Source: a bacterium (lineage in GTDB: Bacteria > Bacillota > Clostridia > Lachnospirales > Lachnospiraceae). From it: a stretch of 64,000 nt of DNA. Both the position numbers and the translations under genes were made by a program. The DNA lies in contig JAUNRX010000002.1 of assembly GCA_030539495.1 (NCBI GenBank), positions 3,914-67,913 of the forward strand. Direction: 5' to 3'. The number at the start of each line of letters is the position of its first letter. Position 1 is the first letter of the stretch. Shown here piece by piece: positions 17,692-25,346 of the stretch. Under the pieces are notes generated by a model. It was not told where the DNA came from. It saw only the letters and a list, made by a program, of their open reading frames with translations, and made no database searches.

Positions 17692-18393
17692 TTACACTCC
17701 TCCGAATTTGTAGCCTTTTCCATGTACCGTAACAATATAGGCTGGGCTCTTTGGCACATCTTCGATCTTTTGTCTTAGATTTTTAATATGGCTGTCAATT
17801 GTTCTGTCATAGCCTCCATATTCTTCACCTAGGGCAATCTGTATCAGCTCATCCCTTGTAAATACCTTATTGGGGTATTTTATAAATGCTAATAAGAGAT
17901 TCCACTCTGATCTCGTCAACTTTATCTGCTGCCCTCGTTTCTTCAATATATTTGCTTCCACATCAATGACTAATTCACCTTTTTCAAAATAGTTTGATTG
18001 ATATAACGGCTTTAACTCACCTGACACTCTTCGTAATATGACCTCAATCCTTGCTGCCAGTTCCCTCAAACTAAATGGCTTTGTAATATAATCGTCTGCT
18101 CCAATATGAAGCCCATTCAGCAAATGTTCTTCCTCAGCCTTTGCAGTAAGCATAATAATTGGAACTCTGGATTTCCCACGTATCTTATGACAAACTTCTT
18201 CCCCTGATATATCTGGTAACATAAGATCTAAAAGGACTAAAGATATATTCTCTCGTTCAAATAAAACAAGAGCCTCCTTCCCGTCTACTGCCTGTATCAC
18301 TTGATATCCTCTGCTCTCCAGTAATGATGTCACCACTTCAAGAATCTTGACTTCATCTTCTACTACTAAGATTTTCTTTTCACTCAAACACAT
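17692..18393 (-). CDS. OmpR-family response regulator
   Basis: A 233-residue regulator. The receiver domain has acidic pair VVEDE, phosphoacceptor Asp56 (LVLLDLMLP) and the conserved KPFS lysine. The C-terminal winged helix carries LTRSEWNLLLAF, KVFTRDELI and the DRTIDSHIKNLRQKIE recognition segment. It is nine bases downstream of the SafE-like gene and directly upstream of the kinase gene. The tandem 11-bp repeat at 20755-20776, in front of the operon, is a natural candidate for its binding site. Confidence 0.9.
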   Translation of the reverse strand: MCLSEKKILVVEDEVKILEVVTSLLESRGYQVIQAVDGKEALVLFERENISLVLLDLMLPDISGEEVCHKIRGKSRVPIIMLTAKAEEEHLLNGLHIGADDYITKPFSLRELAARIEVILRRVSGELKPLYQSNYFEKGELVIDVEANILKKRGQQIKLTRSEWNLLLAFIKYPNKVFTRDELIQIALGEEYGGYDRTIDSHIKNLRQKIEDVPKSPAYIVTVHGKGYKFGGV

Positions 18394-18402
18394 GTCTCCT
18401 TT

Positions 18403-20169
18403 TTAATGGCAACTTGGTACTAAAAAATCTATCGCTTCACCATTTGTCAGCTCGTATTCTTTTGCCTCTTGTTTTATTGTATCTATATTTATGGAATTTA
18501 TATCACTTACCACTTTCACTATCCCATAATAGGAAAAACTCTCATCTGCAATCTCAAAGTCCCTAAAAGGAACAAGAGTAAGTGCATTTTTCCCTTTCTG
18601 AAGATTTATTACTCCTCCATAAATCGGAATGGCTAAGTTTCCATTTACTCCTTGATCAACTTCGATTACCCACTCCGTAGGAATCCCCTCCTGAAGTACA
18701 ACGACAGCTGGCGTAAATCTTCCGTCTTCCATATGCACTTTTACAGTTTGTGTCTCTCCCTCTACCTGTGCAACCGCAATCTCATCCGTTGGTATTACAT
18801 AATCCACAACTGCTTCTTCGTTTTTCTTCCTTTCTAGCTGCTTAATGTCTACTTCTTCTCCTGGTTCCACCACATATATACTGCTGCGGATCATACCCAT
18901 CCAACAACTATACGGTACTGTTCCAACCTCAGATGGAGTAAACTCAATTACCGTTTCTCCAAGGCTTAACTTCTGCGAAATTCCGTATTCACGAACTATT
19001 ATCTTATTGTTACATCCATTAAGCGTTCCTTCCTCTGCCCGAATGGTCCATCTGACTTTCCTACCTTTTTCTACAATAACTGGCGTATAAGAACCAGACT
19101 TTAAATCAATCGTCACTTCCTGTACTTCGTCTCTGATCACTGCTTTTACAGCCTCACTTGTATTTCCATAGGATACTCCAATTCCTGCAAGACCTAATCC
19201 ATTATTAAACATAGATGCTCCAAGTACAACTACTAGTATGGCACCAAATTTCACAATCTTTCCAGCTGACTTCTTATTGATCACAGAACTTAATACTCCT
19301 AATAAAAACATAAGCGGTACCGTACCAATACTAAATAAAAACATTGAAAGTGCCCCGCTAAGCATACTTCCAGTCGATAACGCATATAACTGCATCGATT
19401 GTAACGGACCACATGGCATCAGACCATTGGCAAGTCCTACAATAAATGGACGATTACTGCCTTTTTTTCCACTTACCATCTTTGTAATTTGTTTCGGCAT
19501 TGTCAGATTAAATCTACGTAACCACGAAGCCACTCCAAGCATATTAAGCCCCATAATTACCATAAATACACCTGCAACTAACTGAACCGCTCCCTGCATT
19601 CGCCCTGAAAAACTGATCACCGAGCCAATTGTACCTACGATTCCTCCTATGATTGTGTAGGAAACAATACGTCCTAAATTATATAGAATGGATGGACGAA
19701 GGCTATTTTTCTCCTCTTTCATACATTGAGATAAATTAATTCCTCCACACATGGCAATACAGTGAAATGATGTTAAGAATCCAATTACAACTAACATAAG
19801 ATAGCTCGTATTCTCATTTGCCTCAGGAAAGAAATTCAATAAAGAAAGCAGACCAGTTCTTCTTAAGAATGTCCAGCCGATCATGGCACTAATTATACCA
19901 AGCAGAATTTTATTTATTTTACTATATTTATCGGATTCCTGCTCCTCAAACACTTCTGCTGCATATCCAGACTCCGAGATTATCATGATTATTTCCTCTA
20001 TCGTTATCTTGAAACTGCTATATTCAATCACTGCAGTCCCTTTTCTAAAGGATGCATTCACTTTACGAATACCATCTTGTCCATATAAATCTTGCTCGAT
20101 ATGATGCTCACAGTTTACGCAAGTCATACCCTTGACTTTAAGAACAAGCTGTTCTGTTTGTTTGTCCAT
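18403..20169 (-). CDS. HMA-SafE-cupredoxin metal-handling membrane protein
   Basis: A 588-residue multidomain protein. Residues 8-75 are a heavy-metal-associated domain with GMTCVNC, the Cu(I)-binding CxxC. Residues 95-330 form a SafE/UreH-like six-helix membrane unit with FHCIAMCGGINLSQC and GLANGLMPCGPLQ motifs. Residues 340-440 resemble a cupredoxin fold with Cys and Met in PYSCWMGM. A second beta-rich repeat lacking those ligands ends the protein. The combination points to copper or silver trafficking across the membrane; direction and metal are inference. It lies between the DUF2318 gene and the two-component genes with short spacers. Confidence 0.8.
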   Translation of the reverse strand: MDKQTEQLVLKVKGMTCVNCEHHIEQDLYGQDGIRKVNASFRKGTAVIEYSSFKITIEEIIMIISESGYAAEVFEEQESDKYSKINKILLGIISAMIGWTFLRRTGLLSLLNFFPEANENTSYLMLVVIGFLTSFHCIAMCGGINLSQCMKEEKNSLRPSILYNLGRIVSYTIIGGIVGTIGSVISFSGRMQGAVQLVAGVFMVIMGLNMLGVASWLRRFNLTMPKQITKMVSGKKGSNRPFIVGLANGLMPCGPLQSMQLYALSTGSMLSGALSMFLFSIGTVPLMFLLGVLSSVINKKSAGKIVKFGAILVVVLGASMFNNGLGLAGIGVSYGNTSEAVKAVIRDEVQEVTIDLKSGSYTPVIVEKGRKVRWTIRAEEGTLNGCNNKIIVREYGISQKLSLGETVIEFTPSEVGTVPYSCWMGMIRSSIYVVEPGEEVDIKQLERKKNEEAVVDYVIPTDEIAVAQVEGETQTVKVHMEDGRFTPAVVVLQEGIPTEWVIEVDQGVNGNLAIPIYGGVINLQKGKNALTLVPFRDFEIADESFSYYGIVKVVSDINSINIDTIKQEAKEYELTNGEAIDFLVPSCH

Positions 20170-20205
20170 CTATTACCTCTCCTGCTCTATTTCCACTTCT
20201 CTCTC

Positions 20206-20709
20206 CTAACTATTTGTCTTCCAGTTTGCGAAAATAGCCTGATACTCTTCTAATAGTTCTCTGTTGATCGTAATGGTATCATCAGACTCCGTCTTATCCT
20301 CTTTGGTGATCGGCACTGGATTACATCCGCCTGTAATCACCTCAACTTCTTCCGAAGTATATGAATTTCCACAGTTTTGACATACGATATACTCCCCTTG
20401 CTGCTTATAATATCCTCTGCCAGAACTATAACAAATCTGACATGTGTTAAATGCTGTTCGAACGGTTCCATCCTCTGCTTTTACCGCCATAACTTCCAAG
20501 TTTACACCATCAATTTCATACGGATAAAAACTTGCCTTCTCTGTGACCTCTCCTTTCATAATTTTAATATCCCCCTCGGTCTGAGCTTTTGAGGAGTCTC
20601 TCACCTCATCCTGGCTTGCTCCCTCTGGTAATACAATAAAAATAAAAACCACTACCAATAGGATCAATAGTCCACCTGTAATAAATAACTGTTTCTTTTG
20701 CTTTTTCAT
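20206..20709 (-). CDS. DUF2318 membrane-anchored metal-associated protein
   Basis: A 167-residue protein with a basic N-terminus and one transmembrane helix (residues 8-28). The extracytoplasmic domain has two Cys pairs, TCQIC and CQNC, and a further Cys in TGGCNP, the pattern of DUF2318 proteins found with iron or copper transport systems. The protein probably binds metal or a cofactor at the outer membrane face. It is the first gene of the four-gene metal operon. Confidence 0.8.
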   Translation of the reverse strand: MKKQKKQLFITGGLLILLVVVFIFIVLPEGASQDEVRDSSKAQTEGDIKIMKGEVTEKASFYPYEIDGVNLEVMAVKAEDGTVRTAFNTCQICYSSGRGYYKQQGEYIVCQNCGNSYTSEEVEVITGGCNPVPITKEDKTESDDTITINRELLEEYQAIFANWKTNS

Positions 20710-20743
20710 ACTAAATTACCTCACGTTTTTATTCCTTCTAAGC

Positions 20744-20776
20744 ATAATAAAATGTTATGGAGATTTTATGGAGATT
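20744..20776 (-). promoter_or_regulatory. Tandem 11-bp repeat plus -10 box: candidate operator of the metal operon
   Basis: On the minus strand AATCTCCATAA occurs twice head to tail (20776-20755) and is followed five bases later by TATTAT (20749-20744), a -10 element. No good -35 is present. Tandem 11-bp repeats in place of the -35 are the typical binding arrangement of OmpR/PhoB-type activators, and an OmpR-type regulator is encoded in this operon. Confidence 0.55.
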
Positions 20777-20802
20777 TTAAACCGCCTCCATATTTCGTGC
20801 AT

Positions 20803-20838
20803 AAAAATAGACGGAGTACTCTTCCTACAGACCCCGTC
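20803..20838 (-). terminator. Terminator of the PfkB kinase/hydrolase operon
   Basis: Minus-strand GACGGGGT and TACTCCGTC form a stem followed by TATTTTT. It is located between the stop at 20893 and the metal operon promoter. Confidence 0.7.
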
Positions 20839-20892
20839 ATTCTTACAAATATATTTAGTTACAGTATGATTTATTACATCATCAAGTATTCT

Positions 20893-21816
20893 TTATACAC
20901 TCTTCCTTTTTTCAATCAATGCAATGATTTCATCAAGCGTTGGTGGATTTAGATGAAGCGGATACCTGGATATCGCAATTGCTGAACACGCACTTGCAAA
21001 CCGAACTATTTCATCGTCGTTCATTCCTTGTGATAACGCATAGGTACATCCAGCCTTAAACGTATCTCCTGCCCCTAACGTGCTAATTACATCGACTTTA
21101 TAAGGTTTAAAATGTTTGATTTCTCCATTCTTACGACCATAACAAAATTCCTTACCACCATTTGTAATTATGGTTAAGCCCTTGCTATTATTTTGAAACA
21201 AAGGAAATAGTTCCTCTCTGGTTTTCCCTGGATAGTTATTCTGTATCCCTTCTCCTGAAATAACCGATATCGATGCATTTTGATGTATATAGCTGTCATA
21301 TTTGCAATCAATGGTTACATACGGTTTGTTGTGCTTTACACAAAGCCTTGCGCCATATTCAGAATCATCCCAAAAAAATTCATCTATGGCAGCCACATTA
21401 CAATCAATGATATCTTCCTCCTTAGGCTTATTCCAATGCCTGATGCCACTCTCGTACGCATCACCATAAAATGAAGCAAATGTTCCCATTGGTGTTCTAG
21501 TATCATTTGCAATAATCACATAATCTTCCAGACCTTCATATTCTTCGTCAAAGAATACCGAAGACAAATCCACTGACTTATCTTTATAAAACTCTTTTAA
21601 CATAGGGGCAACATTGTATCCTATATGCGTTCCATCAATCTTCACATTCGCACCAAGAGATGCTAATACCGTTGCACATGTCCCAGTTTCTCCCCCTGGA
21701 AAACGATACTTTTCCTTTATTTCAGAATATTCATCCTCTTTCAAAAACCCATCCTTCAGTAAAAAACTATTTGAACCTGCAATCATCCCATATAAATAAA
21801 CATTAGTAACTTTCAT
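20893..21816 (-). CDS. PfkB-family carbohydrate kinase
   Basis: A 307-residue ribokinase-like sugar kinase. The PfkB signature 2 appears as STLGAGDTFKAG with catalytic Asp, and an N-terminal glycine-rich GGETGTCATVLASLG segment binds sugar. The substrate is not clear from sequence. It is preceded by AAAGGAG at the ATG. The alpha/beta hydrolase gene ends 29 bases upstream, so the two are probably co-transcribed and may act on a related sugar derivative (for example deacylation followed by phosphorylation; inference). Confidence 0.85.
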   Translation of the reverse strand: MKVTNVYLYGMIAGSNSFLLKDGFLKEDEYSEIKEKYRFPGGETGTCATVLASLGANVKIDGTHIGYNVAPMLKEFYKDKSVDLSSVFFDEEYEGLEDYVIIANDTRTPMGTFASFYGDAYESGIRHWNKPKEEDIIDCNVAAIDEFFWDDSEYGARLCVKHNKPYVTIDCKYDSYIHQNASISVISGEGIQNNYPGKTREELFPLFQNNSKGLTIITNGGKEFCYGRKNGEIKHFKPYKVDVISTLGAGDTFKAGCTYALSQGMNDDEIVRFASACSAIAISRYPLHLNPPTLDEIIALIEKRKSV

Positions 21817-21845
21817 AAAAAACTCCTTTCCATAGCAACCAAGTA

Positions 21846-22679
21846 CTATTGCTTTTCACAGAAATTCTGTATAATATCTAATATTTTGCAACTAAAAAAA
21901 GTAGTTCCACCATGTGATGCATTTTCACTAAGCTCATAGTAATAAACCTCATGATTTGTACTGGTAAGCTTGTCATATAATAATCTACTATTTTCCACAG
22001 AAACAACCGGATCCTTTTCACTATGAAAAAGTAATACCGGTGGAAGGCTCACATTTTCTGTGATATACATAGCGCAAGAAGCTTTTTGTGCACTCTCCTC
22101 ATTGTCTTCAATTTGGTCTACTCCAAGCAATACGGTACTTGGCCTGACTTTCATCCATGGTGGAAGTGCTTCCTTGGCGCAGACTAACAGATCCGTAGAA
22201 CCACTTTCTGAAATCACTCCTCGAATATTAAGCAATGGCTTGCATAATCCATGTGCATTCAAAAGAATTGACATTATAGCAATATGTCCTCCCGACGAAT
22301 TTCCCATCAAGAAAACTCGACTCATATCAAAATGAAATTGTTCTGCTTTTGTATCAATAAAAGTTAATGCATTACTCACATCTTCAACCTGAGCAGGAAA
22401 CTTCGCAAGATCTGATTCCCTATATTCCAATACCGCAATTGCGAACCCTCGCTCCGCTAATTTTATGTACTTAGGAATATCATTGTATAATTCCTGTTTA
22501 TGCCAAGCAGAACCTGGAATCATAAGAATTATTGGAAACTTCTCGTCCTGGTTCCATTCACGTTTGTAAGGTAAAAGCATCTGCAAATGTCTTTTACAAT
22601 TGCCATAATCATGATACTCCCAATCTGGTGAATACAGCCATTCCAGATCATCTCCGTTCACTTCCAACATTTCTTTCAT
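21846..22679 (-). CDS. Alpha/beta hydrolase (esterase-like)
   Basis: A 277-residue cytosolic hydrolase of the BD-FAE/esterase-lipase type. Oxyanion-loop residues precede a nucleophile elbow GNSSGG. The acid residue is probably Asp in LLFHSEKDPVVS, and the base is His in ENASHGGTTFF. It is the first gene of the two-gene operon with the PfkB kinase. The ester substrate is undetermined. Confidence 0.8.
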   Translation of the reverse strand: MKEMLEVNGDDLEWLYSPDWEYHDYGNCKRHLQMLLPYKREWNQDEKFPIILMIPGSAWHKQELYNDIPKYIKLAERGFAIAVLEYRESDLAKFPAQVEDVSNALTFIDTKAEQFHFDMSRVFLMGNSSGGHIAIMSILLNAHGLCKPLLNIRGVISESGSTDLLVCAKEALPPWMKVRPSTVLLGVDQIEDNEESAQKASCAMYITENVSLPPVLLFHSEKDPVVSVENSRLLYDKLTSTNHEVYYYELSENASHGGTTFFSCKILDIIQNFCEKQ

Positions 22680-22928
22680 ACTAAAGCACCTCCGATCAGA
22701 TTATAGCTTTATTTTATCGGATGCTTGCTTGCTGTGCAATTGGATATTTCTCAGGACAGGGACATGAAAGTCAGAAACAGACTTATGATTCCTTTGAAAA
22801 AGAGCTAAAATAAAAATAGTAATGCTAAGGCCCAAAAATTTGTACAGGATGACATTACAAATAATATAGATCTAATGAGTTCTATTATGTACGACTTATT
22901 TCATCTATATCAGTTCGAATAACAAAAA
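22680..22928. other. Intergenic region with short open stretches, possible gene remnants
   Basis: Two short plus-strand frames look protein-like but lack ribosome binding sites: 22721-22813 (ATG start; 30 codons, ending …YDSFEKELK) and a start-less stretch ending at 22919 (…NNIDLMSSIMYDLFHLYQFE). After the hairpin at 22929-22971, a further start-less frame to 23072 reads …PEWKISKRKKQIVELVG…. They may be remnants of one decayed gene. No firm feature can be called. Confidence 0.25.
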
Positions 22929-22971
22929 ATCAGGAATGTTTCATCTCTTTTTGATAAAACAATTCCTGATT
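22929..22971. terminator. Hairpin terminator
   Basis: AATCAGGAATG (22929-22939) pairs with AATTCCTGATT (22961-22971), with one mismatch at the loop side. A-rich and T-rich tracts flank it on both sides. Confidence 0.55.
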
Positions 22972-23104
22972 TCTATTAATTATCTGCTTATTCTTTACCA
23001 GAATGGAAAATCTCAAAAAGGAAGAAACAAATCGTAGAACTTGTCGGAAACATTCTTAAAAATTTGCTTTAACAAATGACAAGATTATATATTTTACGTT
23101 TAAC

Positions 23105-23737
23105 TTAGCGCTCAAATACAACAATTCCTAGTTCATATGGATGATCTAAGTAGACACATTCCTTTCCATTTTCCTTATGTCGCAGTAATTGCAGTATAAT
23201 AAGTGCATCACCACCGCCTCCTAAAATCATAAACTGTCCAATAAGATAGAAAAATGGTAGATTTAATACGATACCAATCACTACTGGTAGCATCCCTACA
23301 ACGATCGTTGGCATCATTGCACCAAGAATATATTGCTTTTTCTTTAACTCAGAACTGCAAGTACAATAAGGCGTAAGCATCTTCCAAACTATGCCAAACT
23401 CAATTGATTGAAATCCCTCTTTGGCCATATATGCCCATGTTACACCATGAATTAACTCATGAAGCACAATAAGTCCCAACGAAACACCAAGAAAAAGCAA
23501 TAGCTCAGGAGATCCAAAATTCACTGAAATCTCACCTTTTACTCTAGCTAAATATATAAGTCTAAATAAAATCATAATTGGAAGCATAACAATAACTGCT
23601 AAAAAATTAGCTTTTACTATTCCAATTGTCAAATCCATTTTCACATATCCGTTTTGTTCCATTTCTTGAACTTTGCTTTCAAAGCCTGCCTTTCTTTTTA
23701 GCTCGGCAGGAGATAGTTTTCTTTCCTTTTTATTCAT
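23105..23737 (-). CDS. DUF3267 putative zinc metalloprotease, membrane
   Basis: A 210-residue membrane protein with about four hydrophobic segments. HELIHG (HExxH) sits near residue 90 after a hydrophobic helix, the zinc-binding motif of DUF3267 proteins, which are related to site-2-type membrane proteases. Catalytic activity has not been shown for most members. AAAGGA overlaps the end of the small ORF upstream (stop two bases before this ATG), so translation is likely coupled to it. Confidence 0.75.
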   Translation of the reverse strand: MNKKERKLSPAELKRKAGFESKVQEMEQNGYVKMDLTIGIVKANFLAVIVMLPIMILFRLIYLARVKGEISVNFGSPELLLFLGVSLGLIVLHELIHGVTWAYMAKEGFQSIEFGIVWKMLTPYCTCSSELKKKQYILGAMMPTIVVGMLPVVIGIVLNLPFFYLIGQFMILGGGGDALIILQLLRHKENGKECVYLDHPYELGIVVFER

Positions 23738-23739
23738 TC

Positions 23740-23877
23740 CTATAATCCTTTTCCTAAATAATATATTATATCTCTAATCATATTTGAATCCGTAGACAAA
23801 TTCAACTTATTTATGTACCAATTTTCTTTCTCTTTTTCCCATAATAATAGGTCTCCTATAATTTCTTGTTTTATCAT
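23740..23877 (-). CDS. Small 45-codon ORF coupled to the DUF3267 gene
   Basis: ATG at 23877 opens 45 codons (MIKQEIIGDLLLWEKEKEN…YYLGKGL) and ends at a TAG two bases before the DUF3267 start, whose ribosome binding site lies inside this ORF. An in-frame stop lies five codons upstream of the ATG. The ribosome binding site is weak (TTAGGT). The amino-acid use looks protein-like. No family recognised. It could also be the tail of a decayed gene. Confidence 0.45.
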   Translation of the reverse strand: MIKQEIIGDLLLWEKEKENWYINKLNLSTDSNMIRDIIYYLGKGL

Positions 23878-24055
23878 AGAAGACCTAACTTATCTTTAAT
23901 TTATAAAAAACCTTTCACAGACACTAAATTATCCTAGTTCACTTTCTAGAATTTCATCATTCCGTAAAACTCTCCGTTATTTGTGGTATGGTTCCCCGTA
24001 TCTATACTAAATGAGAGTTTAATTATTACCTCTGCTAACGTAAAATATTTGATAA

Positions 24056-24193
24056 TTAATGCCTCATAACAATTTTTTTAACATCTTCATCAAACAACTT
24101 ATCTATCCTTAAAACATATGGTGTCTCGGGTAATTCTAAATATATTATCTTTACTCTTTCTATAATATTAATTTCATTAGATTGTCTGTTTGT
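24056..24193 (-). pseudogene. Start-less protein-like frame overlapping the GNAT end
   Basis: Between a TGA just above 24193 and a TAA at 24056 the minus strand is open for 45 codons, reading SNEINIIERVKII… to …KLFDEDVKKIVMRH. It overlaps the last codons of the acetyltransferase gene in another frame and has no usable start. It may be a remnant of another gene. The rest of 23878-24055 holds nothing recognisable. Confidence 0.3.
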
Positions 24194-24678
24194 TCATCAT
24201 CACCTAGTTTAAAGACATGCGAACTAAATTTTTTAAATCCTTGCTTTTCATAAAATTTTATAGCAGCAAAATTATGTTCCCACACACCGAGCCAAACATA
24301 ATCAAGATTATGATTCTTCGCAATGTTTATTGCTCTTTGAATCAATGCTTTCCCAATCCTTTTTCCCTTATATTCCTTTAATACATAAATTCTTTGAACT
24401 TCTAATGTATTACTATGGCCTTCCTCTGTTTGTGCCTTATCAAAGTTGACCTTCATGTACGCAACTGCTTCTTCCTTACTTCTAATAATAAAAAACTTTG
24501 AATACTGATTCCTTACTTCGCTTTCTAACTGCTCATATGAAAAATGTTCTTTACTATACTCTTCCATATCTTCTTTTGAATTCTGATCCATAAATGTCTC
24601 AAAAAATGTCTTTTCAGAAATATACTTTATTTGTTCAATCTCTTGTAGATTACATTCATAAATTGTTAACTTGTCCAT
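24160..24678 (-). CDS. GNAT family N-acetyltransferase
   Basis: A 172-residue acetyl-CoA-dependent acetyltransferase. The motif A acetyl-CoA loop is visible as VLKEYKGKRIGKALI near residue 100, after an EVQRIYV strand. Motif B follows (LDYVWLGVWEHNFAAIKFYEKQGF), typical of polyamine or amino-acid acetyltransferases. The start ATG has AGGAGAAATAAG upstream. Substrate unknown. Confidence 0.85.
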   Translation of the reverse strand: MDKLTIYECNLQEIEQIKYISEKTFFETFMDQNSKEDMEEYSKEHFSYEQLESEVRNQYSKFFIIRSKEEAVAYMKVNFDKAQTEEGHSNTLEVQRIYVLKEYKGKRIGKALIQRAINIAKNHNLDYVWLGVWEHNFAAIKFYEKQGFKKFSSHVFKLGDDEQTDNLMKLIL

Positions 24679-24736
24679 ATTACTTATTTCTCCTATATTA
24701 TTGATTTAGTTTTACACTAGTTTATTTTAAAGCTTG

Positions 24737-24829
24737 CTATATTTCTATCTCTCTATTGTTGATATCAAGAATAAAAATCCTACACTCTGCTCCTAAATGA
24801 TACTCTACTAACCTAGTCAACTCCTTCAT
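24737..24829 (-). CDS. Possible 30-codon small ORF after the VOC gene
   Basis: ATG at 24829 begins seven bases after the VOC stop and opens 30 codons (MKELTRLVEYHLGAECR…NNREIEI) with protein-like composition. No clear ribosome binding site, so translation would depend on coupling. It may be a fragment. Confidence 0.3.
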   Translation of the reverse strand: MKELTRLVEYHLGAECRIFILDINNREIEI

Positions 24830-24836
24830 CGTATGT

Positions 24837-25247
24837 CTAATAACTGGTTATACGAAGAATGCTTCCATCAATGGTTTTTACCGTGAATTCCAAACCACCC
24901 CAGGGCTGTTCCACTACCTTTGATACTTCCCTCCATCCACTTCGCATAATATATTCATACACCTGTCTGGCATTATCCACGACAATATATGCTGCTACGC
25001 CCTGGGAAGGTTCCCCAAGGAATAAACTTAATCCTATGTATGTCAGCTTTTCTTTCTCTGTGATTTCATTGGGAATGGGCGCAATTCCTGCAAAAATAGC
25101 TTTTCCTTTGGCATTCCTTGCATCGACCGTGCCATACCAGCCAAGCACCGTCTCAAACCATTCTATAGTTCGATCCATATCCTGAGTATAATAAACAGGA
25201 CCATTTTCAAATACCTTGTAACCCCTTGTTTCATACTCTTGTTTCAT
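24837..25247 (-). CDS. VOC superfamily (glyoxalase/bleomycin-resistance fold) protein
   Basis: A 136-residue small protein of the vicinal oxygen chelate fold. It starts with the paired beta-alpha-beta pattern (GPVYYTQDMDRTIEWFETVLGWYG) and ends with VEQPWGGLEFTVKTIDGSILRI, typical of YdeN/PhnB-like members. Metal-ligand residues are not clearly conserved, so function is open (dioxygenase, thiol transferase or binding protein). AGAGGTGATGAA precedes the ATG. Confidence 0.75.
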   Translation of the reverse strand: MKQEYETRGYKVFENGPVYYTQDMDRTIEWFETVLGWYGTVDARNAKGKAIFAGIAPIPNEITEKEKLTYIGLSLFLGEPSQGVAAYIVVDNARQVYEYIMRSGWREVSKVVEQPWGGLEFTVKTIDGSILRITSY

Positions 25248-25279
25248 TTCATCACCTCTGCCCCACTTTTGTATTCATT

Positions 25280-25346
25280 TTATCATAAAAAATACGGATA
25301 TAACCACTAATTTCAAATGTGATTATATCCGTATTTTTTATGATAA
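25280..25346. terminator. Long terminator hairpin overlapping a stop codon
   Basis: A perfect stem of about 24 bp: TTATCATAAAAAATACGG on the left arm (25280 onward) and the matching arm ending at 25346. It contains the stop codon of the PD-(D/E)XK gene (25338-25340). Confidence 0.85.
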
